Shown one piece after another: positions 10,126 through 19,026 of a stretch of DNA of 64,000 nucleotides (its first letter is position 1; each line of letters begins with the position of its first letter). The stretch lies in the NCBI GenBank assembly GCA_964019425.1, contig OZ025861.1:372001-436000 (forward strand), written 5' to 3'. Position numbers and translations under genes: made by a program. Source of the stretch: Flectonema sp. DT1601 (taxonomy: Eukaryota; Euglenozoa; Diplonemea; Diplonemida; Diplonemidae). The notes below the pieces were generated by a model. It searched no databases and was not told the origin of the DNA. It saw nothing but the letters and a program-made list of their open reading frames with translations.

Positions 10126-10716
10126 ACTGACTATTCACCAACTTAACTTGTTCTTTGTTACGAGTCGTTCTTTTTGCCGAGGATGTACTTGTTGTTGATA
10201 ATTCATATAAAACTACCGACTTAAGTAGTAGACTGCCTGACTACATCCAAGCTTTCTATGTGTCTTTTCAGGTTAAGGCGCCTCCTGCAGTGAAATCCTT
10301 TTAATGGTTTTATTTTATCTTCCCCTGTTTCTTCTATTTTCTGAACCAGTGTGGCGTGCTCTCCCTCTCTATTACAACTGTCTCTCAGCGGTTTCTTGCC
10401 GTCATCTCTTATTTTTCAGAAGTTTTTTGCATGCAATTCTTTCGTTTATATTTCTCACTCTAACTTGTTTTTCTTTTCTAAACCTCCCCAGTGTAGTCCT
10501 CAAATGGACAATCTCATTAATGTTTTAAAAACCCGACAGATAATTAGTAAGGAAACGACTCTTGTCGTCTGCGAAAGTCTCGTGGTTGGCTGGTGGCGAT
10601 CTAACTGTTTCCCCTGTTAAGATTTTCCTGATTTGTGGCTTCCTGGGCTTCGTAAATAAGAAGAACTGATAATAATAAAATATTTATTACAAATAATTAT
10701 TATCTCTCTCACTACC
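10126..10716 (+). other. 3' flank of gene A with poly(A) signal
   Basis: Begins with the gene-family 3' UTR (CTGACTATTCACCAAC), including a 37-bp segment starting ACGAGTCGTTC that is also present after B, C and the remnant at 16469-16603 but missing after the 11550 remnant and copy D. From ~10379 it passes into leader-unit sequence. AATAAA at 10674-10679 is the likely poly(A) signal. Short open frames here (for example 74 codons from 10304, repeated exactly at 16782) lie within the repeat and have no recognisable product. Confidence 0.6.
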
Positions 10717-11228
10717 CGGTATTGATATCTCATATTGTGTGTGAATACAAAACTGTCTCTCAGCGGTGTCTTGCCGTCATCTCTTATTTTTAATTTCTTT
10801 TATTATTTTTAATTCTAACTCCAAAGTTTCCAAAACCTCCGAGTATGAACACCTCGAGAGGTGAGGATTGAAATTATTTTCTTGATTTTCAGAAGTTTTT
10901 TGCGTGCAATTTTTTCGTTTATTTTTTTTTCTAAAATACCGATCAATCCTTTGTATGAAGTTAGTCTCACTCTAACTTGTTTTTCTTTTCTAAACCTCCC
11001 CAGTGTAGTCCTCAAATGGACAATCTCATTAATGTTTTAAAAACCCGACAGATAATTAGTAAGGAAACGACTCTTGTCGTCTGCGAAAGTCTCGTGGTTG
11101 GCTGGTGGCGATCTAACTGTTTCCCCTGTTGAGCTTTTCCTGATTTGTGGCTTCCTGGGCTTCGTAAATAAAAAGAACTGATAATAATAAAATATTTATT
11201 ACAAATAATTATTATCTCTCTCACTACC
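10717..11228 (+). repeat. Gene-free ~510-bp leader unit
   Basis: A 512-bp unit from one CGGTATTG to the next (11229), matching the units at 563, 1071, 17194 and 36481. It contains the TTTTCAG acceptor-like site, the CCTCCCCAGTGTAG stretch, and an AATAAA signal just before the next unit. No gene. Confidence 0.75.
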
Positions 11229-11549
11229 CGGTATTGATATCTCATATTGTGTGTGAATACAAAACTGTCTCTCAGCGGTGTCTTGCCGTCATCTCTTATT
11301 TTTCCTTTCTTTTATTATTTTTAATTCTAACTCCAAAGTTTCCAAAACCTCCGAGTATGAACACCTCGAGAGGCGAAGATGGAAATTATTTTCTTGATTT
11401 TCAGAAGATTTTTGTGTGCGATTTCCCCCTTTATTTCCTTCCCATTCATAACAGCAATACATGTACTTGGGATATGATTTCAGACTCTTCTCGTAAAGTT
11501 AAATAGTAAAGTCTCTCCTTCCCTTCCAGTTGTTATATTATTGAAAACA
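11229..11549 (+). promoter_or_regulatory. Conserved 321-bp leader of the deletion derivative
   Basis: Sequence and spacing to the ATG match the leaders of the full-length genes, including the CTTCCCTTCCAG acceptor-like site. This remnant therefore keeps the whole putative regulatory region of the family. Confidence 0.5.
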
Positions 11550-11765
11550 ATGACTTCGGATATTTCGTCTTGCGCCTCACACTCTCTATTTATACTTAAT
11601 AAAATATCAAGTATGACTTCTGGGGAATGTAAAAGACTTAATGTGTCCAGCTCTAGCGCTGCTGATGAGATGACTGACTTATGGAGTCTCCGAGTGTTGG
11701 AGGATATTGGTGGTGACGTGTTGGTTTCACAGTACCGTAAACGTTATGCAAGTCACACCTCATAG
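11550..11765 (+). pseudogene. Internal-deletion derivative of the GTPase-SecA-VWA gene (71 codons)
   Basis: An open frame of 71 residues that fuses the first ~16 codons of the family protein (MTSDISSCASHS) to the last ~54 codons (KISSMTSGECKRL to the stop). About 8 kb of coding sequence is lost, yet the frame is kept and the leader and 3' flank remain. None of the GTPase, SecA or VWA catalytic parts survive. It reads Asn where complete copies have Asp (KRLNVSS versus KRLDVSS), a change shared with the remnant at 16469-16603. It could make a short peptide, but it is most simply a decayed gene. Confidence 0.75.
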
Positions 11766-12087
11766 ACTGACTATTCACCAACTCAACTTGTTCTTTGTTG
11801 ATAATTCATATAAAACTACCGACTTAAGTAGTAGATTGTCTGACTACATCCAAGCTTTCTATGTTTCTTTTCAGGTTAAGGCGCCTCCTGCAGTGAAATC
11901 CTTTTAATGGTTTTATTTTATCTTCCCCTGTTTCTTCTATTTTCTGAGCCAGTGTGGCGTGCTCTCCCTCTCTATTACAACTGTCTCTCAGTGGTTTCTT
12001 GCCGTCATCTCTTATTTTTCAGAAGTTTTTTGCATGCAATTCTTTCGTTTATATTTCTCATTCTAATTTGTTTTTCTTTTCTAAACC
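11766..12087 (+). other. 3' flank of the deletion derivative
   Basis: Family 3' UTR lacking the 37-bp ACGAGTCGTTC segment, as after copy D, followed by leader-unit sequence that stops abruptly at CTAAACC (12087), where unrelated sequence begins. Confidence 0.6.
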
Positions 12088-12586
12088 TTGGTCCGGCACA
12101 GTTATGACCATAAACTGACTGTCATCTTGCCTGATCTTTTTGGTTTTCATTTCTTGCTGAGTGATATGGCTATGTGCTGCCCAATTTTTTTTGTTGTACT
12201 TTTCTAAAGCTTTTCGGTAAGCCCACAGTACACTTAATGCTTTGGACAACTGGGGGTGAACGATCCTCGGTACTGTTCCGGGGGTTTCTATTTTCTTTCG
12301 TGGAGTGTGGGCATATGGCACATGTGGTCGTATTATAAAGAAAGATGTATATGAAAGAAAGAAGATTTTTTATTTTTTTCACCTTCCCCCCACTCCCAGA
12401 TCGTTTCTCTTTTATTTTCTTTTGTTGTTTACAACCTGTTAGCCTCTGGGCAAGGTGGAGGCTGGAAGTCGATCACTTCCAGCCAATACTATGAAACTAC
12501 AATCTTCGCGATTGGGTCCTTACTGATGCGGGCTACCCAGACCCCTCGTAGTCATCAGTTTGTATTTTGCTAAAATTTTTTTTTTT
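12088..12586 (+). mobile_element. ~500-bp LINE 3' tail
   Basis: Unrelated sequence between two partial leader units. Near its right end are ATTGGGTCCT (12511-12520) and an inverted repeat ACTGATG (12522-12528) with CATCAGT (12553-12559), the same layout as the LINE tail at 1-380; AATCTTCG is also shared. A pyrimidine-rich tract and T/A runs are present. No coding part is visible. It probably belongs to the same LINE group as the element at 13036. It replaces part of the leader unit rather than splitting it cleanly. Confidence 0.5.
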
Positions 12587-13035
12587 CTTGTTTCAGAATT
12601 TTTTTGTAATGCAATTTTCCCGTTTTTTTTTTCTAAAATACCGAACAATCCTTTGTAAGAAGTTAGTCTCACTCTAACTTGTTTTTCTTTTCTAAACCTC
12701 CCCAGTGTAGTCCTCAAATGGACAATCTCATTAATGTTTTAAAAACCCGACAGATAATTAGTAAGGAAACGACTCTTGTCGTCTGCGAAAGTCTCGTGGT
12801 TGGCTGGTGGCGATTTAATTGTTTCCCCTGTTGAGCTTTTCCTGATTTGTGGCTTCCTGGGCTTCGTAAATAAAAAGAACTGATAATAATAAAATATTTA
12901 TTACAAATAATTATTATCTCTCTCACTACCCGGTATTGATATCTCATATTGTGTGTGAATACAAAACTGTCTCTCAGCGGTGTCTTGCCGTCATCTCTTA
13001 TTTTTAATTTCTTTTATTATTTTTAATTCTAACAC
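12587..13035 (+). repeat. Partial leader units before the LINE
   Basis: Leader-unit sequence resumes at CTTGTTTCAG and runs through the next CGGTATTG (12931) to AATTCTAACAC, where LINE sequence starts at 13036. AATAAA occurs just before 12900. No gene. Confidence 0.65.
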
Positions 13036-13261
13036 GCCGATAGTGGTTGACATCTCGGTATATCCGGGCTGCTCACAAATTACCACTCCCGCTCACTGCC
13101 ACTGGTTCTACAACAAGTTCGAGGATGAGCACTGGATCTCATTTCGCGTGCTAACGGAAGAGCGAGCTTATCTTTTGGAGGGGATGTCTAATGTGAACAA
13201 GCTTGGATGTGAATTTATTAGTCTAATTGAGGAGGTGGCTATTGAAACGCTTACAAACTAA

Positions 13262-14260
13262 TGGTACAAATCTGAAATAAAGCTGAGGAAGAAATTACCT
13301 AAACTGAGACCTGATCTTATTGCGAAAATTGGTTCTTCAAAAGGAGCGGCCTGGGTCTTCGACAAGCTGCGGGAACTCAGGGGCGGTCGGTCCGATTCAA
13401 AAGAAGTTCCGGTGGCAGCTGATGATTTGCTCGACCATTTCTTTGGTGATTCAAAATCCTCACCGTTATTAGTTCCTGATTCGAAGCCTGCTGATTATGA
13501 TGACTCAAGCTGTGGTTCTTTTTCGATTCATGAGTTATACACGGTACTGAAGTCATTGACTCCCTCCCACGGGTCTGGTTTAGATTCTGTTTCTAATAAT
13601 ATGCTGCTTAACTTGGGTCCCCGTATGCTCCTACTATTGCTTAGACTCGCCTCGCTATCTTTCAGGAGGGGTATCTTTCCCTCTTGCATGAAAAAGGCCA
13701 AGGTGATAATAATTCCGAAGGGAGGAGATCGTGACCCGCTTCTTCCGTCTTCTTACAGACCAATCTCTTTGACGTCAATTGTTTGGAGTCGCTTGTTGGT
13801 AATCGATGTGAACATCTGTTGGAGGGGAAGTTGGACCCTAGGCAGTCTGGTTTTACGCCGGGCAGGAATGTAGAAGAGGCTTCCGGTGCGCAGAAACTCT
13901 ATGATGGTTATGGAGCCATCATCCTCTTTGATATCTCTGGGGCATTCGATAACGTGGATCATCAAATTCTCGTTGATAGATTGGTAGCTGTCCTGCCGGT
14001 TCCGTATGTTAAATGGCTTGCAAACTATCTTTCGGATAGAAATGTGAGTCTGTCTCTGGGATTAGATAATGGATCCAGATCCTGTACGAGGGGGGTCCCT
14101 CAAGGATCTGTGCTTGGTCCTCTCTTATTTCGGATCTTTAAAGATAGATGGGATCGAAGCGAAGGGCCTGTCCGTCATCTCGCAGATAGAAGGTTGGATG
14201 GTTTCCTCTAAGATGGAGGTAAACATGAAGAAAACAGAGTATGTTGCCTTTGGTAAGCGC
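13262..14260 (+). pseudogene. LINE reverse transcriptase region
   Basis: The frame 13412-13873 carries the thumb-proximal and finger motifs, including SSYRPISLTS near 13750. The overlapping frame 13783-14211 carries motif A (LFDISGAFDNVDH, near 13920-13960) and motif B (RGVPQGSVLGPLLF, near 14089-14130). The expected catalytic ADD box is absent: sequence jumps from the GPLLF motif to a segment like the downstream KTEYVAFG motif (near 14230-14255), which suggests an internal deletion. The enzyme is therefore dead. At least one frameshift separates motif 0-2 from motif A. Confidence 0.8.
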
Positions 14261-14405
14261 ATCTGGCTCCGATGTCGAATGGAGTAGGGCACCTCGCTTT
14301 TACTTCCCATCGTCTGTTGAAGAGTTACACATGCCTACAGGCGCTGCCAGTGCTCTCACTGAGAAGCTTTCTCCATCAATAGGGGCAGTTCTGGATCTCG
14401 CTGAT

Positions 14406-14803
14406 GCTTCGACTCGCTATGCTTCGACTCGCTATGCTTCGACTCGCTATGCTTCGACTCGCTATGCTTCGACTCGCTATGCTTCGACTCGCTATGCTTC
14501 GACTCGCTATGCTTCGACTCGCTATGCTTCGACTCGCTATGCTTCGACTCGCTATGCTTCGACTCGCTATGCTTCGACTCGCTATGCTTCGACTCGCTAT
14601 GCTTCGACTCGCTATGCTTCGACTCGCTATGCTTCGACTCGCTATGCTTCGACTCGCTATGCTTCGACTCGCTATGCTTCGACTCGCTATGCTTCGACTC
14701 GCTATGCTTCGACTCGCTATGCTTCGACTCGCTATGCTTCGACTCGCTATGCTTCGACTCGCTATGCTTCGACTCGCTATGCTTCGACTCGCTATGCTTC
14801 GAC
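14406..14803 (+). repeat. 15-bp minisatellite, 26 perfect copies plus a partial one
   Basis: The unit GCTTCGACTCGCTAT is repeated head to tail without a visible mismatch from 14406 to 14795, followed by an 8-nt partial unit. Because 15 is divisible by three, it reads as (ASTRY)n within frame 14241-14813 and leaves several other frames open on both strands. It interrupts the LINE between the RT and the RNase H domains. The perfect identity indicates recent expansion or a collapsed or expanded assembly. It is not a CRISPR array: the unit is too short and there are no spacers. Confidence 0.95.
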
Positions 14804-14809
14804 GAACAG

Positions 14810-15157
14810 GTGAATAAGATTGTGAGAACAATTCGAGCTGGTTGCGGTTTACTCAAAATGTTCTCTGCCTATGAGGTCAAAACCGATACCCTTCGTCAGC
14901 TTGTAGATGGTGCGGTGTTTTCTCGAGCGTTCTTTGGACTAAAGGCTTTTTCTCCCTTTTTGTCTGATGCTCAGATCAAGCGGATCGAAGCGTGCTTGCG
15001 TCATCTACGGATAAGACTCACTGGTTGCTCGTTCTCGACGAAGGATGTGGTGCTCACAGTCGAGTCACGAATTCCACCGCTGCAACAAACGATATCTAGG
15101 CTCCTTGCCCTAGTTCATGAAGATCTGCTAAGGCGACAACCTGAATGTCCTTCATAG
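14810..15157 (+). pseudogene. LINE region between RT and RNase H
   Basis: A frame of ~115 codons homologous to the start of the LINE fragment at 17755: both contain LRLTGCS and a VES.IPP motif. This is the connection region of R1/I-type LINE proteins, upstream of RNase H. It stops before the RNase H frame starts at ~15296. Confidence 0.7.
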
Positions 15158-15295
15158 AGACTGTTTAACGGTGGTGAGAAGAAGAGACCATGGCAGACAA
15201 GAGTTGAAACCTGTTCTTCGGAATTTTCTCTGTCAGAGCTTAGGTCCCAGAAAGTTCTGCCACATCAGTATCCTCCGTGGTCGAAGCATCCTCCT

Positions 15296-16468
15296 TTGGT
15301 TGTAAACACGTCCTGCGGTTATGACAAGACTGACACACCTGAGGAGAAGTATGCTGTGGCGATGACGACCCTCAATGAACTGCCCCCGTGTGTTGCTGAA
15401 GTCTACACTGATGCCTCGGTCTTCCATGACGAGGAGCGGGGATTATTATGTGGGGGGGCTGCTGTTCTGCTAGTTGCTGGCAAGGTCATTGAGAAGCTCT
15501 CCAAGTTCCAACCGTCCCTCACGATTTACAATGCAGAACAACTAGCACTATTGTCAGCCCTTGAACTACTAGAGGAGAATCTTCATGTTGTTTCGCATGG
15601 CGTGATTCATATTTTCAGTGATTGTCAGTCGGCGCTTGCCTCCCTGCATAGGGGGCCATCCAGGCGGTCATCATCAACAAATCGTGAGATTTTTGAACGC
15701 TCAGTGCTTCTTGATAGGTCGTTGATTTTCCAGCATGTCCCATCTCATTGTGGCATTGCAGGGAATGAACTGGCTGATACACTGGCAAAGAAGGCAGCCT
15801 TGCAATCAGTTGACCCTGAACTAACTCCGTATGATTTCAGGATGGCTCAATGTTGTATTAAGAAACAAGCAAATTGGAAGGCTATGGGTACTGTGGACTC
15901 TTCGCATTCTTACAGCGAAGTGACTCTAGGATCTGGCCCTCAACGTTTCCTTCCCTGTCTCACTAGGAGGCAGGAGGTAGAATTGTTTCGTCTGCGAACC
16001 TCTCACCACAGGCTTGTAAAGCTACCGAGGGTCACTGCGGGGTTTAAATGTTGTCTGTTCTGTGGCTTTCAGGATACCTCAACTGAGCATCTGCTGCTTG
16101 ATTGCGTTGAGACCAGGGAATTAGTAAAGCAAACCATGAGATTTCCGACACCTGATGATGAGCTATCTCTGGATATGTTCTTTCGAACCGAATGGCAGCC
16201 TTTCACTTTGTTATTGATCAGCAAGCTTGATAATCATCTTAAAGAGTTATCTGACAATCCGTTGTTGTTGAAGTTTCCGCTTCAGGGTATTTTTGTGAGG
16301 AAGAAACTAATCACGCACATCGAAAGGAAGACAAGTTTCTCGTTACTGGGTTCTGATGTGAAGGAATATGTTATGGAACTTATTGATAACGCTTATAAAG
16401 CTACCGATTTAAATGTTGTTGTTGACGCCCTTTCTATGGTTAATGTGCTGGTCAATCCTAGCTGGTCT
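15296..16468 (+). pseudogene. LINE RNase H domain and CCHC knuckle, open to the SecA-VWA tail
   Basis: RNase H signature residues are present: D in VYTDAS (near 15400), E in YNAEQLALLSAL (near 15535), D in FSDCQSAL (near 15620), and the final acidic residue in GNELADTLAKKAA (near 15770). A zinc-knuckle-like motif CLFCG...HLLLDC follows near 16050-16101. The ~120 residues after it (to 16468) are not clearly LINE: they contain DNAYKATDL, which resembles the reading of the family 3' UTR (DNSYKTTDL). The frame continues without a stop into the SecA-VWA C-terminus, giving an ORF of 435 residues to 16603. RNase H of such LINEs removes RNA during target-primed reverse transcription. Confidence 0.8.
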
Positions 16469-16603
16469 AAAAGACTTAATGTGTCCAGCTCTAGCGCTGC
16501 TGATGAGATGACTGACTTATGGAGTCTCCGAGTGTTGGAGGATATTGGTGGTGACGTGTTGGTTTCACAGTACCGTAAACGTTATGCAAGTCACACCTCA
16601 TAG
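16469..16603 (+). pseudogene. C-terminal remnant of a GTPase-SecA-VWA gene
   Basis: The last 44 codons of the family protein (KRLNVSSSS to the stop), in frame with the preceding LINE-derived ORF. It shares the Asp-to-Asn change with the 11550 remnant but keeps the 37-bp 3' UTR segment that the 11550 remnant lacks. It shows that at least one more gene copy once stood here and was replaced by LINE sequence. Confidence 0.85.
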
Positions 16604-17754
16604 ACTGACTATTCACCAACTTAACTTGTTCTTTGTTACGAGTCGTTCTTTTTGCCGAGGATGTACTTGTTGTTGATAATTCATATAAAACTACCGACTT
16701 AAGTAGTAGACTGCCTGACTACATCCAAGCTTTCTATGTTTCTTTTCAGGTTAAGGCGCCTCCTGCAGTGAAATCCTTTTAATGGTTTTATTTTATCTTC
16801 CCCTGTTTCTTCTATTTTCTGAACCAGTGTGGCGTGCTCTCCCTCTCTATTACAACTGTCTCTCAGCGGTTTCTTGCCGTCATCTCTTATTTTTCAGAAG
16901 TTTTTTGCATGCAATTCTTTCGTTTATATTTCTCACTCTAACTTGTTTTTCTTTTCTAAACCTCCCCAGTGTAGTCCTCAAATGGACAATCTCATTAATG
17001 TTTTAAAAACCCGACAGATAATTAGTAAGGAAACGACTCTTGTCGTCTGCGAAAGTCTCGTGGTTGGCTGGTGGCGATCTAACTGTTTCCCCTGTTAAGA
17101 TTTTCCTGATTTGTGGCTTCCTGGGCTTCGTAAATAAGAAGAATTGATAATAATAAAATATTTATTACAAATAATTATTATCTCTCTCACTACCGGTATT
17201 GATATCTCATATTGTGTGTGAATACAAAACTGTGTCTCAGCGGTGTCTTGCCGTCATCTCTTATTTTTCCTTTCTTTTATTATTTTTAATTCTAACACAA
17301 AAGTTTCCAAAACCTCCGAGTATGAACAACTCGAGAGGCGAAGATGGAAATTATTTTCTTGATTTTCAGAAGTTTTTTGCGTGCAATTTTTTCGTTTATT
17401 TTTTTTTCTAAAATACCGAACAATCCTTTGTATGAAGTTAGTCTCACTCTAACTTGTTTTTCTTTTCTAAACCTCCCCAGTGTAGTCCTCAAATGGACAA
17501 TCTCATTAATGTTTTGAAAACCCGACAGATAATTAGTAAGGAAACGACTCTTGTCGTCTGCGAAAGTCTCGTGGTTGGCTGGTGGCGATCTAACTGTTTC
17601 CCCTGTTGAGCTTTTCCTGATTTGTGGCTTCCTGGGCTTCGTAAATAAAAAGAACTGATAATAATAAAATATTTATTACAAATAATTATTATCTCTCTCA
17701 CTACCCGGTATTGATATCTCATATTGTGTGTGCAAACAAAACTGTCTCTCAGCG
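16604..17754 (+). repeat. Family 3' flank and two leader units
   Basis: The 3' UTR (16604-~16850) is almost identical to that after copy A. Leader-unit sequence follows, with CGGTATTG at 17194 and 17706 (512 bp apart). The last unit is cut at CTCTCAGCG (17754), where LINE sequence begins. AATAAA signals precede each unit. No gene. Confidence 0.7.
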
Positions 17755-18620
17755 ACTTATTGAGAATACACTTCGTTCACTTCAACTAAGACTGACGGGA
17801 TGCTCCAAATCGACCTCCTCAACTGCATTATCGGTAGAATCTAGTATTCCCCCGTTCAAGCTACATGTGGCTAAAGTCCTGGCTTTATCCTACGAACGTT
17901 TCCTGAGGCTCCCAGACGATTGCCCGACTCGGTCGTTGGTTCACCCTGAAAAGTCTAGCTCGTGGAAACTCTTCGCAGAACCCCATGCCAAGACTTATGT
18001 GACTCCTAATGAAAGATCAATGCTCTGCCTACCGCATCACCAGACTCCTTGGGGACCACCCCCGGATGTTATTATCAATTCCTGGGCAGATTTCCGTAAG
18101 TCCATGGACCCATGCAAAAAATTGTTAGCTGCACTTGGAAAAATTAAGACCCTCCCAATGTCAGTGGCCTCGCTGTATACAGATGCTTCCTACTTCCAAG
18201 ATAAAGAAAGTAACTATCATTGTGGCAATGCAGCCGTCCTAATTTTTGGAAACCGATGCATCAAAGAAATACATCGTTACGACCCATCTCTGATGATTTA
18301 TAATGCCGAGCAACAGGCTCCGTTATCAGCAGTGAATTTGATTGAAAAGTATTCGTCTTGCCTGCCAAGTGGGAGGATTAATATTATCACGGATAGTCTG
18401 TCTGCACTTCGAGGTCTTGAGCGTGGTCATCTGAAGAAACATTCAGCGACTAATGCCGAATTATTTAGGAGAATATCGCTGCTCCAGCGTCCGATCACCC
18501 TACAATTTGTCCCCTCACACTGTGGGATCATCGGAAATGAAATGGCTGATTCTCTCGCCAACAGAGCAGCGGCTTCTGCTATTCCCTTAACAGTGGTCCA
18601 ACTTCCACCATCGAAGCGAA
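17755..18620 (+). mobile_element. Second LINE fragment (RNase H part)
   Basis: A single open frame (in the frame of 17711-18661) homologous to the LINE at 14810-15800 but clearly diverged. It contains the LRLTGCS connection region and a full RNase H set: D in LYTDAS, E in YNAEQQAPLSAV, D in ITDSLSAL, and the last acidic residue in GNEMADSLANRAA. No RT and no CCHC knuckle are present. It is cut on the left by a leader unit and on the right at about 18620 by the first Penelope-like element, into which the frame continues for a few codons. Confidence 0.8.
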
Positions 18621-19026
18621 AACGTGCAACATCGAAACAAGCGAAACTTCGATGGTATTGACTGGAAGTTATAAGAGAAGAGCTGCAATAGGCAAAGGAT
18701 GTCATTCATAAGAAGAAACCTCTCTCATCGTAAAATCCGCGGAAAACAACCAGGACTTCGAACTCGCGGTGTAATCCATGCACTGCTTAGGCGCTCCGAC
18801 GGCAAAGTAATATACGTCGGCTAGACAGCTAAGTCAACACTGGAGCGAGCGCACTCGAGGAAATCCCAAGCAATCATTACCACAATGCTTCGGACTTCTA
18901 CAGAGCTGCTGCCCCTCGAGATCAGCATTATTAATAGTTTTGGAAAACTTCTAAATGTGAGGTTATTACTCACCAAAACTAAGCTCTCAACGATCGAGAA
19001 AACACCAAAACCGCCCGCCATGCTTT

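Larger units (their letters stand above)
13036..16468 (+). mobile_element. Non-LTR retrotransposon (LINE with RNase H), decayed
   Basis: A LINE of the I/R1/Jockey assemblage judged by its domain order: reverse transcriptase, RNase H, then a CCHC knuckle. No endonuclease domain is visible, so the 5' part is missing. The left end breaks into the leader unit at AATTCTAACAC; the right end runs directly into the tail of a SecA-VWA gene, without the hairpin tail seen at 1-380. A 390-bp minisatellite sits between the RT and RNase H parts. The coding region is broken into several frames. A related second copy is at 17755-18620. Confidence 0.85.

Noticed and set aside
10304-10528. 74-codon frame in the 3' flank, repeated exactly at 16782
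   Set aside because: It lies wholly in duplicated leader/3'-flank sequence, is broken in other copies and has a low-complexity Phe/Leu/Ser composition.
560-11549. Leader units as LTRs of a retroelement carrying the giant gene
   Set aside because: Units also occur tandemly without genes, and there are no gag/pol genes, primer-binding site or clean terminal boundaries.
14406-14803. CRISPR array
   Set aside because: Unit of 15 bp, no spacers, eukaryotic setting.
14356-14856. Repetitive frames on both strands over the minisatellite, read as real proteins
   Set aside because: A 15-bp unit without stops keeps several frames open at once; no start or domain supports expression.
18810-18840. Selenocysteine recoding in the Penelope-like elements
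   Set aside because: The codon breaking the GIY-YIG region of copy 1 is not TGA, and conserved Cys positions have normal codons.
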